From NCBI RefSeq assembly GCF_025024155.1, contig NW_026251782.1:1-64000 (forward strand): a stretch of DNA of 64,000 nt, given 5' to 3'. The DNA is from Gamsiella multidivaricata (lineage: Eukaryota; Mortierellomycota; Mortierellomycetes; Mortierellales; Mortierellaceae). Position 1 is the stretch's first letter; the number at the start of each line of letters is the position of its first letter. Positions 1-13,323 of the stretch are shown one piece after another. Both the position numbers and the translations under genes were made by a program. The notes under the pieces were generated by a model. The model was not told the DNA's origin, did not search any database, and saw nothing but the letters and a program-made list of their open reading frames with translations.

Positions 1-1702
1 AAAAATACAGTAAAATACAACTTGCCTTGCCAGTCTTGCGCTGCCACTGGATCACTCTTGCAGCGAGTTTAAGGGTGCCTATCATGCCAATACCGAACAG
101 ATTGTTAGTTTCCTCTCACTTCCATCTTAGCCATGGTAAAACTATTGATCGTGAATAACATACCACCCTGGATATCGAGGACAAAGCCAGTGCGGCGATT
201 GATTAGGAAACCAGCCTCATAGCGCCAGAGCTGGAGCTCCAGGAGGGTATGGCGGCCATCGCCATTGTCGATCTTCTGGTGGTTCATCTCAGCACGGGCA
301 CCGGCCTTCATTGGATCTGTGAAATAACCGTGCTCGATATCGACGACTAGACCTGAGGCAGCTGATTTGATATAGAACCAGCTTTGGGGGAAGTTGTCGG
401 GGCGAATAGAAATGGACTCTGCCCTTGAGGGCGAGGGCGAGACCTGGCGGCTGTCACCTCCGGTGGGATAGTGCCCTGTGGTATCATGGAAAGCAAGGGT
501 ATATCATTGCAGTTTGTCAATATCGATATGGTACAATACTCCGAGGAAGATTTGGTCAGCCCAAAGAGCAGCACTTTTTTTCTTTTTCTTTTTTTTTCTT
601 CTTTCCAAGAACCATAGGAAGACATGAGAACGTACATTTCTGCTTCTCGTTATATGCCTTCTTTTCTTGGATAGTGATGCGGGTTCCGTCGCGAGTGGCA
701 TCGCCATCGATTGCAATGACGAACTTCGGGTTGCTGGCAAGAGTCAGAACACCGTCGTCGTTCAGCCACTGCTGACCAGCGGCGTCCTATTAGTGGTACC
801 AAGCAAGAGCATTGAAAATATATTTAGCACAACTCAACTGGGTTCGACAAACCCCTTTGGTTCAACCTTGTGATACCATGGTCTCCACTTTACCTTGCCA
901 GTCTTGCGGACATTTTGGATAACTCGAGAACCGGCACGGATAACACCTGGTGAAGTGAGGTACCAATGGAGCGCATAAATGCGATGCAGGTTAGCAACCG
1001 TTTGGTTTGTACGAATGGCCATGCAATCCCCGTGCAATGGGGATAACAGTATCCCCTGGAATTAGATCGTGAAATCCTTCATGCATCTTTCCGTTGTCTC
1101 TCTCTTTTTGGAAGGTGGCCAGTTCGTTCGTTCGTTTGTTTTTTTTTTCCTTCGCATGAAACAACTCCCACGGCCATTGGGAACATAATTTTCGTTACTC
1201 TTGACCTTGTTCTTCCTTCAAGAAGAAGCAAGCAGAACACATGCGAGGCCATAGAAATGTCCCCAATTGAGTTTTTCTTTTCCTTATTTTTTTGGCAAGT
1301 GATAGTATTCGCCTCCTCCTTTGGAACCCGATTTCTCGTTCGTTCATTTGCTCTCCGTTTGACCCTTACCCCCTTGAAAAATTGTATCCCAAAAAGTCCT
1401 TTTTTTTTTTGTTCCAACTAGAAAGAATACTTGCCTGCCTGGATATCCAAGACGTGACCAGTTCGGACATTGACGATATATCCCTCCTCAGCTCTCCAGA
1501 GCTGCTGCTCGAATTGAGCGAAGGAATCAGTGCTGTTCTTGGACGACTTTTTGTGTGTCAGCTCGACGCGCGCACCAGCCTTCAGTGGGTCCTTGAGGAA
1601 TCCTGTCTCGATATCGAGAACAAGACCTGCAATGCCCGATTGAATGTAAAAAGTTCCAGTGGGGAAGGACAAAACCCGGCTGGATCGCGTAGAAGAAGAC
1701 AT
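1..1702 (-). CDS. Ricin-B-like (beta-trefoil) lectin, partial at left edge
   Basis: Start ATG is at 1702. Exons read on the minus strand are 1435-1702, 894-946, 636-786, 164-475 and 26-78, then the gene leaves the window (279 codons visible). All junction phases agree. The protein is built of repeats: an opening FYIQSG/FYIKSA strand, GLVLDIETG or GLVVDIEHG, an AGAR segment, then QLWR and VLDIQ(A/G)G, then SRVIQ/ARVIQ with RKTGK, then QQWL or QKWHY. QxW triplets spaced like this are typical of ricin-B/CBM13 beta-trefoil lectins, which bind sugars. No signal peptide is visible, so it is probably cytosolic. Exons 2 and 5 are both 53 nt and encode the same repeat segment, so the gene grew by internal exon duplication. 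Introns 1 and 5 have GC instead of GT donors (AG|GCAAGT). Ligand and role are unknown. Confidence 0.8.
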
Positions 1703-4700
1703 GGTGAAAAGAAATGTGGAGATTTCAAAAAAGAATAAAAAAAACTTGACTTTTTTTTGATGATATAGAGAAAAATAGAAAGAGAATGGAAAGGTTCTTT
1801 CTTGATGGATTGATGGATTTTTTTCGGTTTCGTTTCCTGGGGCCCTGTTTTATGTACAATAAATACAAAAGGAAGCAGAATAAAGGACACGACAAATGGT
1901 CTTTTTCCTATTCCTATGTTTCTTTTGAGGTTTTTTGTTATTCGTTAGTAGCGGTTAGTAAACGTATTTGTCTTTTTTTGGTTTTCCTAGATGGGTTTCT
2001 ATCCAAGTTCCTGAGAGGATGTTGGTGAGAGAAGTGGTTGGTTGATTGATTGAAAGTTAGTGACGGGTTTGGATGAGATATGGTGTGAGTTCGTTCCTGA
2101 CGAGTCTTTCGCGCTCTGACTGATGAGGAATGAGAGAAGGTCGGTTGGGGGGAAAGTACGGAATTCAGGCACGATGTCAAGACAAGGTGGGGTGAACAGG
2201 GGAGAAAGAAGAGAGGAAAAAGAGAAATCGAAGGGATAAAAAGCGTGCAACCACACGAGAAGCACCTTGCAAACAAGCCAGAAAACCTAGATGGGCTGGA
2301 AAGGCAGAAGGATTATTGGATTGAATAGGATATCCTATTCTATTCACAGGGTTTCTATCCTTCTATTCAATCCAATGCTTACAATCTAAAGAAACAAGAT
2401 GTGCGCCATGGTGACACTGGGAGAATGCGTCCGATGCATTCGCCGCGGAACCATTCCAGTGTTGCCTGACCTCTTTAAAACGAAAACACGGAGCACTAGA
2501 ATGAGAGGCCTGTGGATTGGTGCGATGCCACCCAGATGGGCCGCCCAGCGAAATAAGGTCTGAAGCACCTCAGTCGTTTGTTTGCTTGGTGCGTGCTTTG
2601 TTTCCCGTTTGTGGTGTGTGTGTGAATGCGAGCGTGTGGTAAGCAGGAACGAAAGCTGAGATACAAAAACACGTCCCATTGGTCACACAAACCATCCTTT
2701 CCTCTCCCTCTCCCCTCTCTCTTCCTCTCCCTCCTCCTCTCTCTCGCTCGCGCGGGTGGTTTTCTGTTGGTAGACTATGAGGGAGGAACATACATGTGTG
2801 CGCTTTTCTTTTTTCGATCCTCTACCTCCTACTGCAATGCATCGAGGACAACGCTAACCCTTAGCCTTCGCCTTCGAGACCATCCTCAACAGGTCCTTGA
2901 TGGGACCATTTACAGTGAGAAGAAGCATGACCATCCTCTCCTTTAAAAAGTCCCATGGGCTAGTCTAGGTGGGCCATGGATGGTTTGGTGTGTTCAATTG
3001 GATTCATTTCTCAATTAGATCTTATTGGCAAAGTAAAAAGAATAGGGTTTTCTACTTGATTGAGAGCGAACCATTTTTATTTTATTTTTTCTGGTTTGAC
3101 AGAAACCCTATCTACCCCTTGGTGCTTAGTGCGGTCCATCACTGTGTCCAGACGGGACCATGGAGCAAAAAAAAAAATCCTCTTTGCTCATGAACACAGA
3201 CAATGGCGAAACGTACTGTCGCACACTCTCCAATTGCTATGCTTACGGACATTTGGCAGTAAAAACTGCCAGTGCATGTAGATGGCGGTGTCCAGCAAAA
3301 AAAGATGGTCCAGCATCGGTAGCGCTTTTAATCGACAATTGTGTAGGTGACAAACATGATTTATTCGGCTCAACATTGGGGTGGAGCAAGACATGGCGCA
3401 ATCTCAAAATGAAAGAGTCTCGGAGACGGGTACGATCTTTATGGTCGTGACCAAAGCCAGATGCCACAAAAATGTACGCCAAGGCTACCCATAAATGTGT
3501 TTCCCCTCCCGGAAGGCTCCTCCTGTGTTCCTCTCTTTACTTCAATTGTGCCATATTCCTTCATTTCTGCATGTATCTCATCTCCAATGTTCCATATTTC
3601 CATATTTCTTCAAAGATTCTCGCAGGAAATTTTGTGCGCCAGAGGAGAAAAGTGTGGGAAGAGACCTCGCTTGCATCGAACCCTGTCTCAAGGAAGGAAG
3701 CGAGGGATAGGTGAGCATGCAATAGATGAAAAATGTATGTCTCGTTATACCACATATGGCTGATGAAACCTATGGGGGGGGGAAGAGACATGCAGCGTTG
3801 TGTAAAAGGCCATGGACCCATGGACCATGGGATGGTGAATATCTAACGGGAAGCCAAGCGGACACATTTTGTATATGAATACAAAAGATCCCGACGGATG
3901 GACCATCCACGTATTTGTAAACGCTGCTTGCGATAATTGAAAAATGATCGCCATAGGTCGGACGATGCCATGCACACAGCCCTGTGCCGCACCTCCTGTT
4001 ACAGTACAACTTTGGTCCTGTCCAGAATCAGCGAGCCTTTTTTATTTTCCTTCCGTAAGTAAGCAAACTGCCGCTGGGGTCAACAATTGGACGTCCGTGT
4101 TGATGAATATCCATGTGGAATGAGAAGTGGTGCCCAGTAACAGTAGTAGCGGACAGCATCTTGACGATTTCCGATCGCGTCCACGCTGTCCTGCTTGCTC
4201 TATAGACGTGCCTTTTTTTATCCTGGTCTAGCACATGGTCTCATCCTGTTCATCACCATGTCCATAGTCTTCACGGATATTTGACTGACTGAGTATTCCT
4301 GTAATCCAAGGACGAGTGGTTCCAAGCAAGTGATGAATATGAACGAAAAGGGCAAGCTGGGAAAAGGAAGGGGTTGAAAACAAATCAGCTCTGTTCGGCG
4401 GATATGTAGTTTGAGCACAAGCGTTGAACCCCATGATCAGCAGCGCCTAGATCCCTTATTGCGTGTGCAAGATGGGGCCGCTACCTATCGCATGCCGCCT
4501 AGATTTCGTTTTGCAACAACTGCGCGCCTTTTTCTTAGAAGACCTTCGCATGCAGGAAATAAACAGGTTTTGCTAGCTAAGCGTGCTGTACCTTTTGTTT
4601 GTTTGGGTTGTAACATGCAAGTCTAGGTCTGCATGGACTGCATGACCGGATGCGTCTGGGCACAGACACCATCTACAAGTGCATATACACACGCACCCAC

Positions 4701-7551
4701 GCACATACACACATCGACATTGCGAATTCATGCAAGCAAACAACATCGCGTTGGAAGGGGTTATATGAGAAGGCGAGCTGTTGTCAAAGGTAGCTAGATA
4801 GGCTAGGTGTATATCTTGCTGAAACGTGTTTTTTTTTTTGGCCCTATGATCACGTCTCCGTCTTTTGTTTGCCGCGTAGGTAACTTCGTTTGCTTTATGG
4901 TTCAGGCTTCAAACAAAACTTATATCCGAGATCATCATCATAGGAAGCACGTTGGACTACAGCAACCATTGATCGGCGCATGCTGCATCGTACTGTACAG
5001 CTAAACAACAATATGCGTGCCTAAATAGTACGAAACATACACACGTGTATGTGTTTGTTGTCGTTCAATCACTCAGATCACGGCCAGGTTTGATAGTAGT
5101 AGACCCCTAGACTCCGTGTTCTTTAATAACGCCGAGGATATGAGGATAGGAGGAGAATAAGAGGCGAAAGGACTTGCCACCGCCATCAGTGGAGCGCAGC
5201 GCGCAGAGGATTACGCGACTTGCTGTTCAAAAAACAAAATTTTGACCACAAGAAGGAGGCGAGGCGACACACAGAGAATGGTTTTGTGAGACATATCCAA
5301 AACTCCCATTTTACCACCTCGAAAATACTCATACAGAGGATAGACTACACCTGCCCCTCGGGCGCCAATACTAATACCACGGGACTGATTTAAAGCGTGC
5401 GCCCTATCGCGACTCGTCTCTCCCAAGGATTCCATCCATCTATCCGTTCTGGTAAGGCTCCGTCTTCCACTCCTCCCATGACAACTCAGCGCGCGCTTTT
5501 TTTTTTTATTTTTTTTTTTTTGGCTCCCATACATTTGAGCGAGGCGGACCCTGAATATTTTCCGTAGACCCACAGAAAGGATTTCATAAGCGACCCAAAC
5601 CAAACTCTCCCTCTCTCTCTCTTAAGAGAGCCATGAGGAAGCAAGGGAAGGAGGAGGATGGTGCACAGTTGCATCAGGATGCATGTCTCGAAAAAAAAAA
5701 ATCCAAGCGAACAAAAGATGTGTGCACTCTTTTTTTTTTTTTTTTTTGAAGAGACCCGGGGAAGGAAAGGATCTTTTGTTGGCAATAGTCTATACACCTT
5801 ATGAGTTTGGATCTTGTTCTACACACCAATGAACCTATGACCTTCTCAGGTGCTGTATGGGTTGTATGGGTTGAATGAGAGAGAGAGGAATGTTCATGGA
5901 TATTTATATCGCGAATTGCTCAGCAAAAAAAAAAGGACATCTTTCCACTCAGTCCTGTCAGTGCAAAAAGTGTAAAACGTGGCAAGGAAAAAGTCAGTTT
6001 GAGTGCGATTTTGTGACTGGTCGAATGCCCCCCCTTTTTTTAACAATTACAGAGGTCAGACTAAACTAGTCTTCCGCACCCCAATTTTAAATTTTGCGCA
6101 GAATAAACTACTCTTTCCCTTCTGGAGACATTCCGGGGGGATTCATTCAGGAACGGTTATTCTTTTCCTAGTCGTAGCGTGTGCCCCAAGAAGAAGAAGA
6201 GGAGACATTGTCCACACGCACGCAGTCCATGCACACAACCGCATGAATCACTCACTGACCCAGCTAGTCGATTACTTCAGGACTGGATTGACAACCCTAC
6301 CGGTGGATAGCAAATCGCGTGGAATTTGAGTATCTCACGCTTACTTTGTTTCCTCCTCGGAGAGAACTTCTATTGTCACTTCATTTTTTGCGTTTCTTTG
6401 CTTGAATAATCAGGCCCATTACGTTTAGTTTCCAATAACGACGCGTCTATTTGTATATCCAATTCGCTATTCTTTTTTTTTTTCGACGTCAATCGCGTTA
6501 TCTGCCGGTAGTTTTGTATAGCTCGCGTCAGCATCTGCACAATGCTATGCACACTCATACTCACATACACATACGCGCGTGTCAATATATGTAAAAAAAA
6601 CCTCCACCCCTCCTGCTTTACTCCCCCCCTCACACAGATCAATAACCACATGCGAAAGAGACGTTCGTCTCTACACATCAAGGCGAATGAGTGTTATCGT
6701 ATACAACACAAACAGCCTCTTCCTTTTTTTTTTTTTCCTATGTAGTACTACGATTCTCCCCAATTGTCCCACTTTTTTTTTCTCGTTCATGCAGGAACAC
6801 GAAACACAAAAAACCATGGGGCGTAACATTTATTATAACATTGTAACTGTAACCTATCCTAAAAAAGAAAGGCGTCTGTTATATTCAGTCAGTCAAATGT
6901 TCACATGCGCCTCGAGAGACTTCTTTGGTTGCTGGCGCGTAGTCTAGCAGATATATTTATTGGCCATGCATGGGTAAGATGATGTCTAGGATAGCGGCAT
7001 ACAGCGAAAGCGGCAGATTTCACCCCCATCAGAAAGCAGACCAAGAACATTACGATGCTCAAATGTCCCCTAGATAGATCCTTTCCCCCCCCCCCCCCCC
7101 CCTTATCAAATGCATGGTGTAGACTATGTAGACAAAGGCGGGTGATAACTCGTATTTCCCCAAGGATGGGTAGGATAGGAAAGGTGTGAGCAAAAAGGGC
7201 ACATACCACTTCCAGGGAGAGCAGAGAAAAAAAACAAAGCCAAAAGGGTATCATGTTGCGTGCATGCATGAATCAGGTCGTGCTCACGTCAACCATAGGC
7301 TTGCTGAGCATGAACCAGCTACCTGAGGAGGAGTAAAAGATGTCTATTCACCATTGATACGCGTCTAGACACGCTCTGGATACTTGCGACCTACAAGTGA
7401 ACCTCCTATCCAGTAAGAGGATACAGAATATACGTTTATCTATGCTTGTCATGGCCGCAGATTTCTTTATTCGAAGCATTCAAAAAATGTACAAGACTCG
7501 AAGAACACACCGAAAACGATACTGTAGCAAACTCCAGCAAGCCAGCAAGCC
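1703..7551. other. 5.8-kb stretch with no supportable gene
   Basis: Short open frames occur here, but none shows domain-like sequence, codon continuity across splice sites or repeat similarity to other genes. The stretch is rich in homopolymers, for example a run of 18 C at 7085-7102 and several poly-A/T runs near 5500-5750 and 6475. It also holds the inverted repeat at 2315-2376. I saw no tRNA, rRNA or transposon signature. Confidence 0.6.
2315..2376. repeat. Inverted repeat with nested 18-bp palindrome
   Basis: A 14-nt arm at 2315-2328 (ATTGGATTGAATAG) is matched exactly, as reverse complement, at 2363-2376. Inside and overlapping the left arm is a perfect 18-bp palindrome centred on GATATC at 2323-2340. 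It could form a hairpin or be a binding site for a dimeric factor; no function can be assigned from sequence. Confidence 0.6.
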
Positions 7552-10500
7552 TTACGGCCTCATCATAATGCTCACATCACCGTTGCCGGGCGACGCCGGT
7601 GCATAGTAGAACCCTGCCATCAACACAAAATAACTCAGTATCAAGATGCTTCCCTTAAAGTAATTGCTCTTCCCCTCAATGTAGGTATAGGTCAGCAAGA
7701 ACACTGAAAACAGCATGCTGAACACATCCCATCGCGGGAATATCAAGTTGAACGTGTGCTTCCACACCTCGACCTTGCCATAGTTCAGCCAAGCCGATAC
7801 CGCCACCATCGCCGGGATCTGGATCAGACACACCTGCAGCGCATAGGCTGATCCAATTTCCATTGACAGTGCAATGTTCCCGTACATCGCGAACGAGATC
7901 GCGTTCATGAATTCCGTCACGTTCGGCACCAGTGCAAATAGCACCAATCCAAGCAGCTTTTCGTCAATCGAAGACACCGCATCCACACTGTCGACCAAAA
8001 TTTCTGTTGGAATACGGACACAACGCAAAATAGCGTAAATATGGTTAGACATGCTTGTCGCGCACAAAAAAGCAACCCAGACAAAGATACCATTTCAACG
8101 AAACATTGCCATTACCTGCAATGATGGCGTACAAGACAGTGCAGCTAAGAAGGACAGTTGCACTCTTTGCCTTGGACCAATTGGGCGAGTCATGACCTCC
8201 ATGTTCTTCATTTTCCTCCTCATCGTGCTCATGTTTGAGTGAATCCTGATCCATAGACAACGAAGAAAGCAAGCCATGCGCAGCAGGATGAAGTGCCGAT
8301 GTAGGAACGGCACCGTTAGTTGCCGGTGCCGAGTGTGGTGGACGTCTCTCTCCAGGCATACCGTTGACAGACGTAGATTGATACTCTCCAGCAAGTTGAC
8401 TTCCCATCTCAGGATCTCCATCTGGTCGATGCACTGGAGCCGTATGGGTACTGGATCCATAGTGAAGCAACTGCTGGACAATGTGCGTCGGGAGCAGTTT
8501 CCTGTAAATCGAAGAGTCACGGATCGAGGGTTGTTGAGGCTCATGCCAGATCTGCTTCACATGCGTCCTGAGCGAAAACCAGATACCGATCAAGTAGGCG
8601 GAGGGAAGAATAATGCAGCAAAAATACATGAGCGGCTTGACGTTCTTTTGGAAAAAGATATCATCCGCAGGGTTGGGCTGGTAGTGGTAGCAACGTTGGC
8701 ATGAAGCCTCGATGGGCAGTGGCACTGATTCAGGACATGGCGTGCAGCGCAACTCGAACTATACAATGGTCGCAAAAAAAAAAAAAAAAAAAAAAAAATG
8801 GAGGGGTAATGTAAGCTGACAAGCCAGCAAGAGAGCCATCCACGAGCCGGCCAAGCTACTTACTCGGCCATAGATTGAATAAAACAGAGTTGGCGTCAAG
8901 ACTCCAATGAGTGACATGATAAGCATTGTCGCAGTAACACCTAAGTAGAGGGAAACAGCCATAGATCAGCATGGTGATCCGCATCAGGAGGTCATTCAGA
9001 GGGATGCTCGGCATGTTGCCTTACCTGCACTCTTGACATTGAACTTTTGCTCTTTCTTCTTGACAGCACCACTCATCATACTCGTGCCTGGCATCAGCAA
9101 GAGTCCTGCTAAGAAACTTCCGATAAGAGCCCCCTCCGTGATCAGCCCCTTGCCCTGCGTCAGTGCAACAGTGTACAAAATGATTTCGATAATGGATCCG
9201 AATGTCGCATTGATCACGGCTCCCATACCCAGAGACGATTGAGCAGAAATTGAGGAGACCGCCATGCCGATAAAGTACGACAGTGGAATGACTGACGCCA
9301 ATCCCAGTGAAAAGATCACCGCCGGAGAGGTCAACATAGAGTTGTGCCCGAGATAGTGCGTCAGAACATACTCGTCCAAAATGGTAAAGAGTACAACGGG
9401 CATCAAGTTGATGAAGATAATGTTGGTGCCGTCGTAGGTATATTTGTAGTACTGGAATCCAATCGCGTCATAAGTGCAGAGCAGGATTTCTGACCGCTGA
9501 GGCGAAAGTGACAAGGAGCTGCCGCGTTTAAAGTTGAGTTGCAGTGGGTGCCGATGCAGGTGTGTTGCCAGGACATAGGTAAACTTGCCCATGGGGATCG
9601 AGACGACCATGAACCAGCACAAACAGGAGACGAACAGATGCAGCGGTCCTGAGTTTACAAACAACAATTGAAGCGGAGTTTGATCCCAAGCATACATTAG
9701 CAAAAGAAATATCCACGCAAGGAACAAAGAGATATCACGTTCCGCGCCAACTGGAAACTAAAGGAGATGAAAACTTACCGATCAGCAGATAGTAAAAGAT
9801 GTAGTAGACGATGCCTCCCAGACCCAGATGATAGATGTGCCTGGGAAGATTCCTGATAGTCGAGATCATGCGTCTGTGCCGTTCCTCCTTACGTTCCCGC
9901 TCCAGCACTGAACTACTCCTGGAGAGCAGGGGTCGAGATTCATCGCCCCCATTATCCTGGCCACTGTAATCCAGTACTGCTGAGGCTCGAAGGCTGTCGG
10001 TCCTGAGTTCTCCGGGCGACAATTCCCGTTCCACATATTGCCCAAAGGGCCATAGCAGGTAGTAGCTCAGTCCAAGGACAACTCTCCCGTATGCACTCCC
10101 TCCGAATGGCGTCAGATATAGTACAATGGCAACCATGAAGCACACTAGGGCCAGCCACCAGCCAAAGATGAGTGTCCAGAGCACGTTCCCGACCGAGAGA
10201 TATAGATCGGAAGATGGTTGGGAGTGCAGTGCGGAATTAGCTTTGCGGATGACTGATCGCGACTTTTTGTACAGCGCTGGTTTCCAAAGCGGCAGACCGA
10301 ACGGATGTGTTTGATTGAGAGTCTATGGGTCGGTCGGACAAAGAAAAAAAAAGAGCGCGCGTCAGAAACAGGCGACAGTAAGATTTTGTGGTGCCTGCCG
10401 ACTACCAGAACCCATATCCATGGTCATCGTATCACCCAAAGCACCTTCTCAATGACCCTCGTGGTTGTTATCGCCTTCAGCGATAGGATTTCCAAAATCA

Positions 10501-11282
10501 AACGTGATCACAAACACCCCAAATGCTCAGGGAAGAGAGGGCGGCAATATAACCAGTGCGCAGACACAACAACCACAAGCGACGTTTGGAACTGGATAAT
10601 TGAACCGTACCTCTTGTCTATCCTTGAGTGTCAATGGTTCGTTATCGCTTCCGTGGCCCTCGTCTTCGTATTCGCCCACGTCTCCGTCAGAACGGCGTCC
10701 ATGATGTTCACGACCGTCCAGAGAGCGATCATCATAGTCCCTCGAGGGTGAGGGGCGAGTGGACCTACGAGAGTGGGCTCGTCGCATCCGACTGTGGTGA
10801 GACCGCGCATCCCCGAAGTAATCGTCTGCCTCCTCCTGTTCTTCTTCCGCGTCGTCGTCGTCGTCGTCGCCTGAGGATTGATTGCGCTGTCGGATAGACG
10901 AGCGACTTGATTCGGGTCTCTTTCCGGGTGGGGGTCTTCGACGACGACTTCCAGAAGGCGTGGTGTTATCTGGGTTGAGCAAAGAGGCGGAATGGCGATA
11001 GGATGGTTTGGGTCGTCTTGGTGTTGTTGATCCAGTGGTCCCTGAGCCAGAATAGGAGGGGTCTTGCTGTGGCTGATACTTGATGGTGGAGGAGGACGCA
11101 TTGGAGCTTAGAGAGTTGATTGAGACCCGGCGTGGATCCTTAAACGAGCTGAGAGGGGGCCGCGACGAGGAGGGCTGGTCACCTTCGTTTTGAGAGTCCT
11201 CTGCTTGGGCAGCAGATACTTCCTGTGTCAGTTCGAGGTGCTCGAGGTCGTCAGTGACATTCGCAGCTCTGGCATGAGACAT
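7552..11282 (-). CDS. VNX1: VNX1-type vacuolar cation/H+ exchanger (CAX family)
   Basis: Six exons on the minus strand: 10611-11282, 10322-9779, 9750-9025, 8940-8864, 8758-8116 and 8003-7552; 1,037 codons plus stop, with all phases agreeing. The N-terminal ~230 residues are a disordered cytosolic tail with a run of Asp and many Ser/Arg/His. Next come a TLNQTHPF entry segment and multiple hydrophobic helices. The CAX signature INATFGSIIEIILY lies in the first half of the membrane domain, and the paired LVPNVTEFMNAISFAMYG segment lies in the last exon. An acidic cytosolic loop separates the halves. Such proteins exchange Na+/K+ (or Ca2+ in relatives) for protons across the vacuolar membrane. 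The long N-tail and NATFGS motif resemble yeast Vnx1 more than the shorter Vcx1 type. Ion specificity is inferred, not read from the sequence. Confidence 0.9.
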
Positions 11283-12186
11283 TGCACTCGATTGTGGTGG
11301 AATGAAGAGTAGGAGGGAGAGTCAGGTGCTAGGAGCACAGTAGGTGGTTGACGGAAACAGATAGTGGCAAGAGGGGAGGAAGGAGGGAAAGAAGAAAGGG
11401 AGGACAAGAAAGGCCGAATGGAGGAGTGGTTTAGAGAATGAGGGGCGATGGAGCGACGAGAAGAAGGAACAGGAAGAAAAAGGAAAATGTGCTGCAGTCA
11501 GTCCGTGTGCGCCTTTGTTATCTTTCGCTCGTCTGTGCGGTGGTGAAGAAGAGACCGCTGCTGCTGGGGCACTGCAGCATAGCACCAGGGAACCAGACAG
11601 TACCCTGCTGGTCACACCTGTCGTGTATGACTCTTTTTTTTTTTTTTTTTTTTTGGAAACACAGCAGCAGAAGAAGATGGGGGGACCAACGAGAGTCCCC
11701 GGGGAAGGGCGCGCCCTGGGGACCGATTCTTGGCACCGATCTATGGGTGGACAGGAGAGCACCATCCAGGCACAGAAGAAACAACAGTAATGACGCACCA
11801 TTGCAGTGTCATGAGACCACCCTTTCAGCGTACACGAACATGTACATCCAATCCAACCCAGGAAGGGCTCTCAAGCGGCACCCACCTGCCATATTCGTAC
11901 AAGCGTGCTTTGGACGCACCATTCCGCCCTCTGACACACACTCACGCGCACCCAATCCATCAGCCAAAAATAAGGGTCGTTGCATGGCTGAGAAGGTGGG
12001 CTGAGTCGCTTTGCGTTTTTGCGTTCTTGCCATGCAACTGAACACACGACCAATCATCATAACCACCTTTTTCTACCTTTTGTATCACCCCATAGTCTGC
12101 ATAAAATCAAGTGCCCCTCAACACTTCATTTCTGGAAGCAATGCTCCCTGATCAAAGACACGCTCGTTTATTTGAATTCCCAAGAC
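11283..12186. other. Upstream region of the exchanger gene; no other gene seen
   Basis: Purine-rich stretches near the exchanger start and a long T run near 11635-11655 are the only notable features. The long plus-strand open frame across 11438-12004 is low-complexity and has no recognizable protein character. Confidence 0.5.
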
Positions 12187-12790
12187 TTAATGAGAAAAGG
12201 ATCCAAAGCCAATGTTGTTCAAATCTCCCTCACTGTTGTATATCAAAGACAATGCACAGTCCAACGACTTTGTGGCGACCCCTTCAAGAGTGTTGTAGGA
12301 GCGTTCGGTAACCACTGCCTGTCCGGTCTCAGCACTATGGGTGAGTGTAGTCACGATATCATCAGCGCTGTAACGGCCTGAGATAACGAGGCTCACGATT
12401 GCATAGGTTCTACCACCATGCTGGAGAACGATCGATGTGTAACCGTTAATGAATCACCCTGCCTGATCGTCATACCGTCGATGGCCATGTCCTGACCACC
12501 CCATTGATGTGATGTCGTTGAAGTGAAGGTTCAGCGTCCCTCAGTGTCACGACTGCAATCGATATGTTGTGTCACCCACCGCCTTCTGCGGGCTGTACCA
12601 AATCACGACCTTTAGTAGATGCCTGGCTACCAAGTGTAACAATCGGGATGCTGCAATGGTTGCATTGATAACGCTCTGTGCCAGTTATGCGACCAGTACT
12701 ACTGCATCTCATGTCGTATCTCAAATTCCATAGTCCATACGTGTTATGCATACACAGCATAAGTATGCTCACGATGTATGCCATCAGCAT
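12187..12790 (-). pseudogene. Decayed gene for a small secreted protein
   Basis: An ATG at 12790 opens a hydrophobic signal-peptide-like start (MLMAYIVSILMLCMHN) followed by a Cys-containing segment, and runs into a stop near 12575. Protein-like sequence then continues on the same strand but hops between frames. A stretch with ISIAVVTLRDAE is followed in a second frame by TFTSTTSHQWGGQ and DGMTIRQGDSLTV, then in a third by QHGGRTYAIVSLVISG, ending with a stop at 12187. This pattern fits one ancestral ORF broken by a stop and two or more small indels. I do not recognize the family. Unusual introns are an alternative, but the intervals between frames lack good donors and acceptors. Confidence 0.45.
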
Positions 12791-13323
12791 TCTTTTGCGA
12801 CGAGTAGGGTAGAAACGAATGTGAGCGCCGCGAGGTAGATGTCAAAATATTGCTCGGGCACACGGCGTCCAAGTATACAGTCTCACGTACCTGTACGTGA
12901 AACCCCTTCCAGAATAGTTTGTACAGAGGCATTCGGTCAAGCAAAACAGGAGGACTAAATCTGCCCTTGAACCCGAACGACATATTTGTGGATAGATATC
13001 CGTGTACTACATGTACCATGTTTGCCAAGAAGGTGAAAAGTGAGTCCGGTGATTCTGCAAGCTTTGCTGAAATAGCCCTCGCCAAGAAGCCTTATTCTCT
13101 TCTAGAGCATTGGCGAAGGCCGTCAATTGCATGTTGGCTGAAGGAGCCGAAAGTCGACAAATATTTCAGGTTTAGCGCCGCCGCCCTACTTTCACGATCT
13201 ATGGATGGACCACAGCCAACGTGAGCTGTCGTGACTACTCCAGATTCTTGCAGTATAAAAAGACCATTCCAACACACAGACCATGTCTTGTCATACGTCG
13301 ACATTACTTACACACACCACCAT
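12791..13323. other. Upstream region of the FAD oxidase gene
   Basis: No gene is supported here. The stretch holds the TATA box at 13254-13260 and the presumed 5' leader of the downstream oxidase. Confidence 0.5.
13254..13260 (+). promoter_or_regulatory. TATA box of the FAD oxidase gene
   Basis: TATAAAA lies 70 bp before the ATG at 13324. Transcription about 30 bp downstream would start near 13285-13290, giving a short leader. This argues against the longer open frame that begins at 13231, before the TATA box. Confidence 0.6.

Noticed and set aside
836..860. GGGTTCGACAAACCCC, resembling a tRNA T-arm
   Set aside because: No matching acceptor stem, D-arm or anticodon arm around it; it lies in an intron of the lectin gene.
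11438..12004. 188-codon plus-strand frame
   Set aside because: Contains homopolymer-encoded Phe runs, Arg/Lys-rich low complexity and no family-like segment.
13231..13323. In-frame N-terminal extension of the FAD oxidase
   Set aside because: It would start before the TATA box and bury the signal peptide; the start at 13324 fits better.
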